Source: Chitinophaga polysaccharea | GTDB lineage: Bacteria; Bacteroidota; Bacteroidia; Chitinophagales; Chitinophagaceae | Length of the DNA stretch: 64,000 bases | Assembly: GCF_007829335.1 (NCBI RefSeq) | Contig: NZ_VIWO01000001.1 | Span: 496,001 to 560,000 of the forward strand | Reading direction: 5' to 3' | Shown: positions 1 to 8,780 of the stretch, one piece after another | Layout of the letters: every line of letters starts with the position of its first letter | Position numbering within the stretch: the first letter of the stretch is position 1 | The notes under the pieces: generated by a model | Told to the model about the DNA's origin: nothing | Databases searched by the model: none | The model's input: only the letters and a program-made list of their open reading frames with translations | Made by a program: the position numbers and the translations under genes

Positions 1-567
1 GCGAAAATGTATCTCAGTACCGTATCTCCCGAAATGATCCCCTCACAGGGAACCGCTATCGGTCAGGCAATACAGGTGGCAGATGATGCTTTCAATAAAA
101 AGGAACGCAAGCATAAAGCCCTCATTATCATATCAGATGGGGAAGATCATGACGAAACCGCCATCCAGCGTACCAAAGCTGCCTTCGAAAATGGGGCAGT
201 TACCAACACCATCGGCATTGGCTCCCCTTCTGGATCCCCGCTGCCCGACCCGGAAACCGGCGGTTATAAAAAAGACAGAGAAGGCAAAACCGTTATTTCT
301 AAATTGAATGAAGCGGAACTCAAATCTATTGCCGCCGCAGGCAAAGGCATCTATGAACACCTGGATAATAATACAGATGATGTAGTGGCTACACTGGTGA
401 ACAAGATAGATAGCATGGAGCAGAAAGAATTTGGAGAAAACGTTTTCACCGACTACAATAGCTATTTTCAATATTTCCTGGGCATATGCCTGGCGCTGCT
501 GCTGATAGAATTTTTTATTCCTGAAGTACGGCACAAACGTACTTCAGATACCGCCTCAGCGGCTTAA
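1..567 (+). CDS. batB: BatB-like VWA-domain membrane protein, C-terminal part (5' end outside window)
   Basis: The reading frame is open from base 1, so the gene starts upstream of the window. The visible part is the second half of a von Willebrand factor A domain: a Thr-containing MIDAS loop (SQGTAIGQAI) followed by the strand IIISDGEDHD, whose Asp would complete the metal site. A single membrane segment lies near the C-terminus (YFQYFLGICLALLLIEFF) with a short basic tail. In Bacteroidetes such proteins belong to the Bat aerotolerance operon and act at the inner membrane in stress tolerance; their biochemical role is not settled. The next gene, 15 bases downstream, is a TPR protein of the BatC type, which supports the call. 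BatB rather than BatA is inferred from gene order only. Confidence 0.8.
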   Translation, partial: AKMYLSTVSPEMIPSQGTAIGQAIQVADDAFNKKERKHKALIIISDGEDHDETAIQRTKAAFENGAVTNTIGIGSPSGSPLPDPETGGYKKDREGKTVISKLNEAELKSIAAAGKGIYEHLDNNTDDVVATLVNKIDSMEQKEFGENVFTDYNSYFQYFLGICLALLLIEFFIPEVRHKRTSDTASAA

Positions 568-582
568 TTACAATAATGGCTC

Positions 583-1383
583 ATGAAAATTACTTTTTTA
601 AAATATTGTTTTATTACCACGGTGGCCCTGCTTTCCGGCGTTAGCCTGTTTGCACAAAACGGCGCCAATAAATACATCCGCAAGGGAAATGAACTGTATC
701 AAAAACAACAGTTTTCCGATGCTGAAGCAGCCTATAAAAAAGCGGTAGAACAAAATGCACAATCACCTGTAGGCAGCTATAACCTGGGCAATTCACTATA
801 CCAGCAAAAACGCTATGATGACGCCCGCACCCAATACGCCAATAGCCTGAAGCTGGGTACTAAACAAGGCCTTAAATCCGATGCCGATTACAACATTGGT
901 AACACCTACATGGAAGGAAAAAAATGGGAGGAAAGTATTAAATCCTACAAACAAGCGCTAAAACTCAACCCTTCCGATGAAGATGCCCGTTATAACCTGG
1001 CATATGCCCAGGCTATGCTGAAAAAACAACAGCAAGGCGGTGGCGGTAACGACAAAAACAAAGATAAAAACAAAGACAAGAATAAGGATAAAAATAAGGA
1101 TCAGAACAAGAACGATAAGAACAAAGACCAGGACAAAAAGGATCAAAACAAAGACCAGCAGGATAAGGACAAAAACAAGGATCAGAATAAAGATCAGAAC
1201 AAAGACCAGCAGAACAAAGACAAAGAAGACCAGGAACAGCAGAAACCGCAGCCACAGCCCAGCAAAATGAGCAAGCAGGAAGCGGAACGCTTATTACAGG
1301 CATTGTCGCAGGAAGAAAAGAAATTGCAGGATAAAGCCAAGAAAGTAAAAGGACAACCGATGCAGGCAGAAAAAGACTGGTAA
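583..1383 (+). CDS. batC: BatC-like TPR protein with a long Lys/Asp/Asn/Gln tail
   Basis: A 266-residue exported protein. It has an N-terminal signal peptide (about residues 1-25, ending in LFAQN) and three or four tetratricopeptide repeats (about 28-145; motifs such as GNELYQKQQFSDAEAAYKKA and SYNLGNSLYQQKRYDDA). A highly charged low-complexity stretch of K, N, D and Q units (about 152-222) follows, then a short helical end. It lies 15 bases after the VWA gene, so the two are co-transcribed. TPR proteins at this position are known as BatC and are thought to scaffold the Bat complex in the periplasm. BatD and BatE, which often follow, are absent: a terminator-like hairpin comes immediately after. 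An out-of-frame ATG sits at 576. Confidence 0.82.
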   Translation: MKITFLKYCFITTVALLSGVSLFAQNGANKYIRKGNELYQKQQFSDAEAAYKKAVEQNAQSPVGSYNLGNSLYQQKRYDDARTQYANSLKLGTKQGLKSDADYNIGNTYMEGKKWEESIKSYKQALKLNPSDEDARYNLAYAQAMLKKQQQGGGGNDKNKDKNKDKNKDKNKDQNKNDKNKDQDKKDQNKDQQDKDKNKDQNKDQNKDQQNKDKEDQEQQKPQPQPSKMSKQEAERLLQALSQEEKKLQDKAKKVKGQPMQAEKDW

Positions 1384-1410
1384 TCGGTAGCCATCTTTCA
1401 ACGATATCAA

Positions 1411-1446
1411 CCTCCCGGAGTAGTTCTTTGGGAGGTTTTATTTTTC
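1411..1446 (+). terminator. Intrinsic terminator of the Bat operon
   Basis: CCTCCC at 1411-1416 pairs with GGGAGG at 1430-1435 and is followed by a T-rich run (ttttattttt). It lies about 28 bases past the batC stop. Confidence 0.7.
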
Positions 1447-1458
1447 ACAAAAGGGTAG

Positions 1459-1489
1459 GCAATAAAAAACCGGAATAAGATTATTCCGG
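1459..1489 (-). terminator. Probable terminator of the efflux operon, in a 369-base gene-free stretch
   Basis: CCGGAATAA (1470-1478) pairs with TTATTCCGG (1481-1489). Read on the minus strand the hairpin runs into TTTTTTATT, the right layout for ending transcription coming from the adaptor gene that stops at 1753. The rest of 1384-1752 shows no coding signal; only AT-rich sequence was seen. Confidence 0.5.
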
Positions 1490-1752
1490 CCGTTTTACCT
1501 AAACCTACAACTGTTACCCGTTGGTAACAATTCTCTTTTTGTGGTTTAAAGCAACAGCGCCTCCTTTTACAGAAGCGCTGATAGCTCATTCATCCGGGAA
1601 ATAGTTTGCCTGCTATAGGTCACTCTTTACATTACCGTATATAGGCCAATTTTATTGATGCTTCATTATTTGATCCGTTCAACCATTGTATTGATTCTTC
1701 TACCAAATTGATTCATCTGTTCACAAACTATTCCCGTCCTTAAACACACACA

Positions 1753-2916
1753 TTATTTTGCTATCACCTGTAAAGGTGTTCCGTCTTTTATTTCATCACT
1801 ACCATTTTGTACCAGCTGATCATCATCCGATAAATCGCCGAATACTTCTATCTTCCCGTTCGATTCGTTACCGCATTTTACCGGCGTCCATACTGCCTTA
1901 TTCATCACCGATTTGATCACAAATACTTTTTCTGAATTGCTTACCACGGCAGACTTAGGCACCACATAGACATCTTTTTTGCCGGGTAGCGGCATTTGAA
2001 CCTCGGCATACATACCTGGTAATAGCCGGGCGTTTTTGTTGGCCACATCCATCTCCAGGGTTTCAGACCGGAGTTTCACATCCAGACTACCGGCTATACG
2101 GCTCACTTTTGCAGTGAAAGTATCGCCTGGCAGGGATTTTACGGTAAAGCGAACATCTTCTGCCCGATGCGCTTCTTCTGTATATACTTCGGGAACGGCA
2201 ATGGATAAACGTAGTTTTTGTTGTTCTTCTATGCGAAACAACGGTTTATCGGAACCCTTACCGGCAGGGCCTACATAAGTTCCGGGGTGCACATTACGCT
2301 GACTGATAACACCGCTGAAAGGTGCCCGGATCACCAGGTAGCCCAGCATTTGCTGCACTTCGTGATAAGAAGAACGGGCAGACAACAGTTCCGCACTGTC
2401 GGCGCTCATTTTTTCAAAGGCCATATCCAGGTCATTGGGAGAAATAGTTCCCGGCACTTTGCTCGTTTTCAGCAAACGTTCGTAGGTGGCCCTGCTGGCA
2501 CGAAACATGGCTTCTTTGGTATGAAGGCGGGACTGTGCTTCCAGTAGCTGTGTATTCATTTCCGGCGCATCGAGGGTAGCCAGAACCTGCCCTGCTGTTA
2601 CCTGGCTTCCCAGGTCTACATTTACATTCTTCACATAGCTATTCACTTTGGCATACAGGTCGGCAAACTGGAAGGGCTTTATTTCACCTGGCAGCCGGAG
2701 AGAAGCGTCCAGCTGGCTTTTCTGCAGATGAATCACCTTTACCTGCACACTGTGACTCTCAGTGCCCGACTCATCTTCTGCATGGGAGCTGTGGCAGGAA
2801 GCGAAAAATAATCCAAGGGGCAGCAATGCAGCAGCCGTCATCACAGTATACGACAGGCTGTATTTATTTATGTTCATGATATTGATATGTCGTTTAGTCA
2901 TTATAGTTATACTCAT
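1753..2916 (-). CDS. RND efflux periplasmic adaptor subunit (membrane fusion protein), lipoprotein
   Basis: This 387-residue protein is the periplasmic adaptor of the tripartite pump encoded by this operon. A hydrophobic segment ends in a lipobox (LFFASC), predicting a lipoprotein. Next come a barrel-sandwich/lipoyl motif (LRLPGEIKPFQFADLYAKV, then SQVTAGQVLATLDAPEM), a helical hairpin (about 110-175), the second lipoyl half (LVIRAPFSGVISQRNVHPG) and a beta-barrel with a C-terminal membrane-proximal domain. The ATG at 2916 shares its A with the TAA of the RND gene (TAATG), so translation is probably coupled. An internal ATG at 2877 would also leave an intact lipobox. Substrate cannot be told from sequence. 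Confidence 0.92.
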   Translation of the reverse strand: MSITIMTKRHINIMNINKYSLSYTVMTAAALLPLGLFFASCHSSHAEDESGTESHSVQVKVIHLQKSQLDASLRLPGEIKPFQFADLYAKVNSYVKNVNVDLGSQVTAGQVLATLDAPEMNTQLLEAQSRLHTKEAMFRASRATYERLLKTSKVPGTISPNDLDMAFEKMSADSAELLSARSSYHEVQQMLGYLVIRAPFSGVISQRNVHPGTYVGPAGKGSDKPLFRIEEQQKLRLSIAVPEVYTEEAHRAEDVRFTVKSLPGDTFTAKVSRIAGSLDVKLRSETLEMDVANKNARLLPGMYAEVQMPLPGKKDVYVVPKSAVVSNSEKVFVIKSVMNKAVWTPVKCGNESNGKIEVFGDLSDDDQLVQNGSDEIKDGTPLQVIAK

Positions 2917-5900
2917 TAAACGCGCGGAGCGCCTGGCACATAATACTCGCTGTTTTCGTCTTCGGGATCCAGCGACACTGATTTTACACTGGTTTTCTGC
3001 TGTACCCAGGAGAAGATCAGTGGCAGAATAAACAGGGAAGCCATGGTACTGGCAATCAAGCCGCCAATAACCGCGCGTCCCAACGGAGCGGTTTGATCGC
3101 CGGCCTCACCCAGTCCGGAGGCCATTGGAATCATACCGGCTACCATCGCAATACTGGTCATCAGGATAGGACGCAAACGGATAGACGTTCCTTCCAGCGC
3201 CGACCTGCGGGCATCATGGTTCTCGAGTCGTAATTTTTCCGCGTTGGTAATCAACAGGATTGCATTGGCTACCGACACCCCCACCGACATGATAATACCC
3301 ATATACGATTGCAGGTTCAATGTGGATCCTGTGATCAGCAACATAATTAAAGATCCTGCCAGTACCGCAGGGATGGTAGACACTACCACCAATGCTACTT
3401 TAAACGACTGGAAATTGGCTGCCAGGAGTAACAGGATCACCACAATAGCCACCAGCAAACCGGATTGCAGGCTGTTCAGTGTATCGTCCAACAGGTTCAT
3501 TAGCCCGCGCTTCTCCACGGAAATACCACGGGGAGGCTCACCCGCTCTCTTTATTGCTGCTGCTACCGCTTCAGATGCCTTGCCCAAATCTTTCTTATGA
3601 ATATTAGCGCCGATAGATACAATCCTTACCGGGCCAATACGATCATACTCTCCGACCACCGTATCGGGTGTTAAAGTGGCCACATCTCCCAAAGAAGGAC
3701 GGGTTTTATCCTTGCTGATAGGAATGGCTGCCATATCACTGATAGAAGTCATTTCATTTTCAGGTACCGATATCTGCACAAAATACGACGTGGCATTACG
3801 TTCATCCAACCAGTTATTTTTTTCTGTAAAGCGGCTGGAAGAAGTAGAGGCCGTTAATGACTTGGCAATATCTGTGATGCTTACCCCCAACTGACCAGCC
3901 CGCTCACGATCGATGTTGATACGGATAGCAGGATAATTCATAGGCTGGTTAATCTGTATATCCCGCAGGTAAGGAATCTTCTTCATTTCTTCCATTACTC
4001 TTTCTGCATAGGGTACACTTTCTTTCAGATTTTTGCCCATTACCGCAATTTCAATAGGAGTAGACGCTCCCTGGCTCATCACTTTATCTGTGAGGTCTAT
4101 CGGCTCAAAGCTCATCTTCACTTCCGGCATTTGCTCGTGGATACGCTTACGCAGCTTTTCCTTGAACTCGTCCATATTCACCTTGTAATCCTCTTTTAGA
4201 TTTACCTGAAGTACGGCTTCATTAGGAGTAGCCATAAACAGGTAGATAGGATTGGTAGAATAAGACGATGGGTGGGTACCAATGAACGAGGAGGTGATAT
4301 CGATATTCTTTTCGCCCACCAACTCCTTCAGGATATCCGTTGATTTAATAACCATGGTTTCCGTCCGTTCCAGCCGGGTACCAGTTGACTGCCGGAGGCG
4401 CAACTGGAATTGCCCGTTATTTAGTTTAGGTAATATATCACGGCCTATAACGCTTACACATAGCACTACAATGGCGATAATACCAATAAAATAAGCACCT
4501 ATTACCAGTTTGCGTCTTTTCAGTAATGTTTCCAGCCAGCTTATGAAACGCAGCTTGAACCGGTCGAAGCCTGAAATGGTTTGCTGGTGCTGTTTTTCAT
4601 CGGCAATCTCTGTTTCAATATAGCCCGCGGTTTTATGCGGATCATCGCTATGCACATGTGGCCGGGCGTGATGCTGGAATTTTTCTGCCTTTAGCATCCA
4701 GTTGGCCAGGATGGGTACCAATGTTTGCGATAGCAGGTAGGAAGCGATCATAGAAAACCCGATAGCCAGCGACAATGGCATGAACATCGACCTGGGCACG
4801 CCCACCATAGTAAAGGAAGGCGCAAATACCGCCAGGATACAAAACAGGATCAACAGCTTGGGAAAAGCTATTTCCTGGCATGCATGCCATACCGCCTGGG
4901 CCTTCGTTTTGCCCATTTCCAGGTGCTGGTGAATATTTTCAATGGTTACCGTTGACTCATCTACCAGGATACCAATAGCCAGTGCTAATCCGCTCAACGT
5001 CATGATGTTGATGGTTTGTCCGGCCAGTTTCAGGAACATTACCCCAACGATAATAGAAACCGGGATGGTAATGATAACGATATAGGCGCTGCGGCGGTCA
5101 CCCAAAAACAAGAGCACCATCAAAGCCGTCAATACCGCCCCTATAACCCCCTCACTGATCAGGCTTTTTACTGCATTGATTACATACACGCTCTGGTCAA
5201 ATACAAAAGATACTTTCACATCTTCCGGCAGCAGTTTCTGGATATTGGGCAATGCCGCTTTCAGGTTGTTTACCACCGTCCAGGTAGAGGCATCTGCGGT
5301 TTTAATAACGGGGAGATAAACAGCGCGTTTTCCGTTGATCACGGCGTAGCTGGTGGTTACATCTGCCGCATCTTCGACCTTCGCCACATCTCTTACAAAC
5401 ACGGTAGGCCCATCTCCCATAACCAGCGGAATATTTTCAAATTCCTTTACCGTACGGATAACGGTATTGGTGGGTGTGAGGTAGGTAATATCTCCGATAC
5501 GTACGTTACCTGCAGGAGATATCTGGTTATTGTCTTTGATGGCAGCTACGACCTGATCGGCCGTAAGATGGTGACTACGCATCTGCTCCGGGTCCACATG
5601 AATCACAATAGTACGGGAGTTTCCTCCAAATGGCGCCGGGGAGGTGAGTCCCGCAATACGGCTGAAAGATGGGCGTACCACGGTCATGGCCAGATCCTGC
5701 AGTTCGTTGTTAGAGCGCTTGGGACTACTGAGCGCCAGCTGCCCGATGGGTAAAGTAGAAGCATCAAAACGGATAATGAAAGGCGGTTGTGTACCGGCCG
5801 GCATCGCAGAAAATGCACGATTGGCCATGGCAGTCACTTCCGCCGCCGCCTGCGCCATATTCGTCCCTTCGTAAAAAGAAATTTTAATCATGGTAAGGCC

Positions 5901-6158
5901 TTGTATGTTCTTGGCCTCAATATCTCTTACCCCGGTTACATACAGGAACAGGTTCTGGTAGTTGGTAGCAATAAACCCTTCCATTTGTTGCGGCGACATA
6001 CCACCATAGGGCTGTGATACGTAAATGGCCGGCAGGTTGAGGTCGGGAAAAATATCTATCTTAATATCCCGCGTTGCTTTAATACCAAAAAACAATAATC
6101 CCATCACGACTACGATGACGGCTATTGGCTTTTGTAATGCGGTTTTAATCAGGTTCAT
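2916..6158 (-). CDS. RND family efflux transporter, AcrB/CusA-like inner-membrane pump
   Basis: At 1080 residues this is full length for the HAE1/HME RND family. It begins with the typical N-terminal membrane helix followed by an IDIFPDLNLPAIYV segment. Two large periplasmic loops alternate with clusters of membrane helices. The TM4 motif GILVDESTVTIENI carries one Asp where AcrB has a DD pair, so a single-Asp proton relay is likely. Middle gene of an OMF-RND-adaptor operon, which argues for a complete three-part export pump driven by proton motive force. Metal export (CusA) and multidrug export (AcrB) cannot be separated with certainty; the canonical CusA Met clusters were not noticed. Confidence 0.95.
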   Translation of the reverse strand: MNLIKTALQKPIAVIVVVMGLLFFGIKATRDIKIDIFPDLNLPAIYVSQPYGGMSPQQMEGFIATNYQNLFLYVTGVRDIEAKNIQGLTMIKISFYEGTNMAQAAAEVTAMANRAFSAMPAGTQPPFIIRFDASTLPIGQLALSSPKRSNNELQDLAMTVVRPSFSRIAGLTSPAPFGGNSRTIVIHVDPEQMRSHHLTADQVVAAIKDNNQISPAGNVRIGDITYLTPTNTVIRTVKEFENIPLVMGDGPTVFVRDVAKVEDAADVTTSYAVINGKRAVYLPVIKTADASTWTVVNNLKAALPNIQKLLPEDVKVSFVFDQSVYVINAVKSLISEGVIGAVLTALMVLLFLGDRRSAYIVIITIPVSIIVGVMFLKLAGQTINIMTLSGLALAIGILVDESTVTIENIHQHLEMGKTKAQAVWHACQEIAFPKLLILFCILAVFAPSFTMVGVPRSMFMPLSLAIGFSMIASYLLSQTLVPILANWMLKAEKFQHHARPHVHSDDPHKTAGYIETEIADEKQHQQTISGFDRFKLRFISWLETLLKRRKLVIGAYFIGIIAIVVLCVSVIGRDILPKLNNGQFQLRLRQSTGTRLERTETMVIKSTDILKELVGEKNIDITSSFIGTHPSSYSTNPIYLFMATPNEAVLQVNLKEDYKVNMDEFKEKLRKRIHEQMPEVKMSFEPIDLTDKVMSQGASTPIEIAVMGKNLKESVPYAERVMEEMKKIPYLRDIQINQPMNYPAIRINIDRERAGQLGVSITDIAKSLTASTSSSRFTEKNNWLDERNATSYFVQISVPENEMTSISDMAAIPISKDKTRPSLGDVATLTPDTVVGEYDRIGPVRIVSIGANIHKKDLGKASEAVAAAIKRAGEPPRGISVEKRGLMNLLDDTLNSLQSGLLVAIVVILLLLAANFQSFKVALVVVSTIPAVLAGSLIMLLITGSTLNLQSYMGIIMSVGVSVANAILLITNAEKLRLENHDARRSALEGTSIRLRPILMTSIAMVAGMIPMASGLGEAGDQTAPLGRAVIGGLIASTMASLFILPLIFSWVQQKTSVKSVSLDPEDENSEYYVPGAPRV

Positions 6159-6213
6159 AAATACTTGTTCAAAAAATGATGATTGGCTGTTTAACGCTCA
6201 CTTTCACATCTAC

Positions 6214-7629
6214 TCAAAGCTGGTTGAGAAACAATTGTAAATCCCCTACAGTAGCGGATTTATACAGGATGGCCTGCCATACGCCGTTGTAGGCAATATC
6301 GCGGTCTGTTTCTGCGCGATTAATATTATAAAGGGCCTGGGCCAGGTCTGCGATATTGGATAACCCGTTTTCATACAGCGTACTTTTCTGTAAGAAGGCG
6401 TCACTGGCAGCTTTCAGGCCAATGGGTGCTTCCCGGTATTTCTTCACCGCATTTTCTATCTGTTGTTCCGACAATTGCAGCTGGTGTTGCAGACGATTAT
6501 ATGTTTGGTTGTATTCGTTCTTAAGTCCTTCTGTAGTGTAATGCTGACGGGCTACCTGGGCATGGGTGCGCCACAGGTCGGTCACTGTCCAGGAAAGATT
6601 CAGTCCAACGAGATAGTTGGCAACCTGCGGTTTTACGCCTGACCAGTACCCCTGGCTGAAATGCGAAGGGTTGGCAACGCCGTAGTCGTAATCAAAGCCA
6701 GAGCCCCTGGTTTGCATGACTCCCATAAATGACAGGCGGGGCATGGCATTTTTGCTGAGCAGCTGTTGATTGGCTTCGCTCAGTGATATCCTGGAGCCAA
6801 ATAAGCGGAGCAAGGGTTGCTCCTTTAGCGACACTGAATCCTGTGTTGATACAGTTTCCAGCAGCTGATTAGGAATTTTGGTCACGAACGTGGTATCCAG
6901 TGTAAAATCCTGGTCGGGTACATCCATCATTTCCGCGAGCTTATTACGTTGCGCATTTTCATAGTTCACGGCATCTATGAGTGTTAGCTGTGCTTTGGAT
7001 ACTTCTGCGTTGGCAATAGAGCTGTCTACCCCTGCGGTGAGGCCATTTAAAGCCCTGGAAACGATGAGGTGCCGGAGGTCTTCCGCCCGCTTGAGGTTAG
7101 ATTCCATAGATCCTCTAAGCCGCTGTGCTGCCAGCAGGTTGAGATAGGCGCCGGCGATGCGTACCTGCTGTTCAAATTTTTCCTGTTCCAGGTCGGCCTG
7201 GTTGGTATTCAGTTGTTCTTTGGCGGCCAGTACTTTGGCATGTTGACGACCAAAAGTGATCACATCCCAACTAATATTGGCCAGGTATAATCCGCCGAAG
7301 GCGGCATTCCAGTTTTGCGATGTCATGGCTGGCCCCGAAGCGCCAGTAGTCCAGCCTTTATATCCCCAGGTGGGGCCATTTTCTCCATTTACGGTACCGT
7401 AACTATTCTGGGCGGCAAGATTCAGATCAGGTAAATATTCTCTTTTAACTGCGCTGATGTTTTCTGTAGCTGCTTTGGCATAGTTTTCTTTAGCCTTAAT
7501 GGACTGATAATTTTTCAGGCCTGTTTGTAATGCTTCCTGCAGGGTTAGCGGGCGGGTTTGACCCATCACAGCCGCTGTACTGCAACCTGCCGACAATGCC
7601 AGCAGGAAAAGCGGTTTCCAGATGTTCAT
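6214..7629 (-). CDS. TolC-family outer-membrane efflux protein
   Basis: A 471-residue outer-membrane factor. A signal peptide covers about residues 1-23 (ending VMGQ). It is followed by the repeated TolC layout: LTLQEALQTGLKNY at the start of the first half and long amphipathic helices (about 130-230 and 340-450). The family forms trimeric channels through the outer membrane and periplasm. It is the first gene of the operon, 55 bases before the RND pump. A -7 promoter element lies about 57 bases upstream. Putting the outer-membrane gene first is common in Bacteroidetes pump operons. Confidence 0.93.
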   Translation of the reverse strand: MNIWKPLFLLALSAGCSTAAVMGQTRPLTLQEALQTGLKNYQSIKAKENYAKAATENISAVKREYLPDLNLAAQNSYGTVNGENGPTWGYKGWTTGASGPAMTSQNWNAAFGGLYLANISWDVITFGRQHAKVLAAKEQLNTNQADLEQEKFEQQVRIAGAYLNLLAAQRLRGSMESNLKRAEDLRHLIVSRALNGLTAGVDSSIANAEVSKAQLTLIDAVNYENAQRNKLAEMMDVPDQDFTLDTTFVTKIPNQLLETVSTQDSVSLKEQPLLRLFGSRISLSEANQQLLSKNAMPRLSFMGVMQTRGSGFDYDYGVANPSHFSQGYWSGVKPQVANYLVGLNLSWTVTDLWRTHAQVARQHYTTEGLKNEYNQTYNRLQHQLQLSEQQIENAVKKYREAPIGLKAASDAFLQKSTLYENGLSNIADLAQALYNINRAETDRDIAYNGVWQAILYKSATVGDLQLFLNQL

Positions 7630-7685
7630 ATATTAATCTATAGCGTCTAAAAATTGCCGTTGATAAGGGTTGGCAAATAAGTACG

Positions 7686-7703
7686 CAAATATACCCCGGG
7701 GTA
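7686..7703 (-). promoter_or_regulatory. -7 element and palindromic operator candidate of the efflux operon
   Basis: On the minus strand TATATTTG (7686-7693) matches the Bacteroidetes -7 consensus TAnnTTTG. A perfect 12-base palindrome TACCCCGGGGTA (7692-7703) overlaps its upstream edge, where a repressor or activator dimer would control polymerase. No clear -33 TTTG was found, which fits activator dependence, but this is inference. Confidence 0.5.
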
Positions 7704-7741
7704 AAAGGAGGGTGTTAGGACTATTTATCCATTGACTTGGA

Positions 7742-8605
7742 CTATTTGAACATCATGTCCCGAAAATCCTGTGGGGAGATACCTGTATTATTTTTAAAAA
7801 ACCGGCTAAAGTAAGCAGGGTCCTCAAATCCAAGCTCATAGCAGATCTCCTTGACACTTTTATGACTAAAGGCCAGGTTGCGTTTGGATTCGAGTACAAT
7901 ACGATCGTGGAGTAGTTCGGTAACAGTGCGGCCAGCCGTTTCCTTGGTGATTTCGTTTAATCTTTTAGGCGTAAGGGCAAAGGCGTTGGCATAAAAACCC
8001 ACCTGGTGCTCTGTTCTGTAATGTTGTTCGAGCAGGCGGCGTAGTTGCACTACGCGGGCGTCGTGGGTAAAAGGCATCATGGTTTCAGCCGCATTGCGTT
8101 TTTTTTCCCGCTCAATAAGCAACAAGAACGCGTTGAGGTAATGTTTTACAATCCCCTGGCTGCAATGAGGCGCCGTGGTTTTTTCCTGCGCCATGAGGGA
8201 AATCAGGCCATGCAACGATGTGGAGGTATGGTCGCTGATGGTGATGGGAGCATATCCATGCCAGTTATCGAATAAGTTGGTAAAGTCGTAGAGCGTTTCC
8301 TTATCGTGTTTGTTGGTAAAATAGAACTGTTCCGTGAAATACAGGAAATGGCCTTCCCGCTCACAGTCCAGCTGATGTACCTGTCCTGGACGAAGCAGAA
8401 AAATCATATTATCTTCCACTTCATACCAAACAAAATCCACCATATGTCTGCCTTTGCCCCTGGTGATCCAGATAATCTGAAAGTGATCGTGGCGATGGGG
8501 TTGGTCAGTAAGCTCATTGCGGAATGTACCCAATGGCGCTACATTGAACTGCCCTTTGAAAGGTAGCTGCTGATAAGGAATATCTATGCTTTTATTCACT
8601 AACAT
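7742..8605 (-). CDS. AraC-family transcriptional regulator
   Basis: 287 residues. The N-terminal half is a cupin-type sensor domain with the HRHDHFQIIWITRGKGRH strand-turn pattern and RPGQVHQL. The C-terminal half (about 185-287) holds two helix-turn-helix units ending in the AraC signature (SVKEICYELGFEDPAYFSRFFKNNTGISPQDFR). It lies directly upstream of, and in the same direction as, the tripartite efflux operon, 112 bases from tolC. It is therefore the likely regulator of the pump, possibly through the palindrome at 7692-7703. The ligand is unknown. Confidence 0.93.
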   Translation of the reverse strand: MLVNKSIDIPYQQLPFKGQFNVAPLGTFRNELTDQPHRHDHFQIIWITRGKGRHMVDFVWYEVEDNMIFLLRPGQVHQLDCEREGHFLYFTEQFYFTNKHDKETLYDFTNLFDNWHGYAPITISDHTSTSLHGLISLMAQEKTTAPHCSQGIVKHYLNAFLLLIEREKKRNAAETMMPFTHDARVVQLRRLLEQHYRTEHQVGFYANAFALTPKRLNEITKETAGRTVTELLHDRIVLESKRNLAFSHKSVKEICYELGFEDPAYFSRFFKNNTGISPQDFRDMMFK

Positions 8606-8750
8606 ATGGAAGTCCGAAATTACGCCTTTATCGCCTATTTCCGGTTCCCTGCTTCCGCCGTTCGTGGAATTTAATGTAGCTTTAAGCCGTAGCGGAAATT
8701 GCCGGCTTTCGGAGCGCCACTTTTAGCAAATTTTTACCCTACATGTTTAC

Positions 8751-8758
8751 TAACTTTG
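8751..8758 (+). promoter_or_regulatory. -7 promoter element of ispG
   Basis: TAACTTTG matches TAnnTTTG, 22 bases before the ispG ATG. No convincing -33 TTTG is present. The mRNA leader would be about 18 bases and contains an out-of-frame ATG at 8777 whose 12-codon frame overlaps the ispG start. Confidence 0.5.
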
Positions 8759-8780
8759 CTCCGCAGGAAAACAAAAATGT

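Noticed and set aside
958..1303. Several frames over the repeat region of batC, rich in Leu/Val or Arg/Thr
   Set aside because: They come from translating the low-complexity DNA in other frames.
5016..5753. A long plus-strand frame opposite the RND pump gene
   Set aside because: It is the antisense of a strongly conserved gene, has no promoter or recognisable domain, and a biased amino acid make-up.
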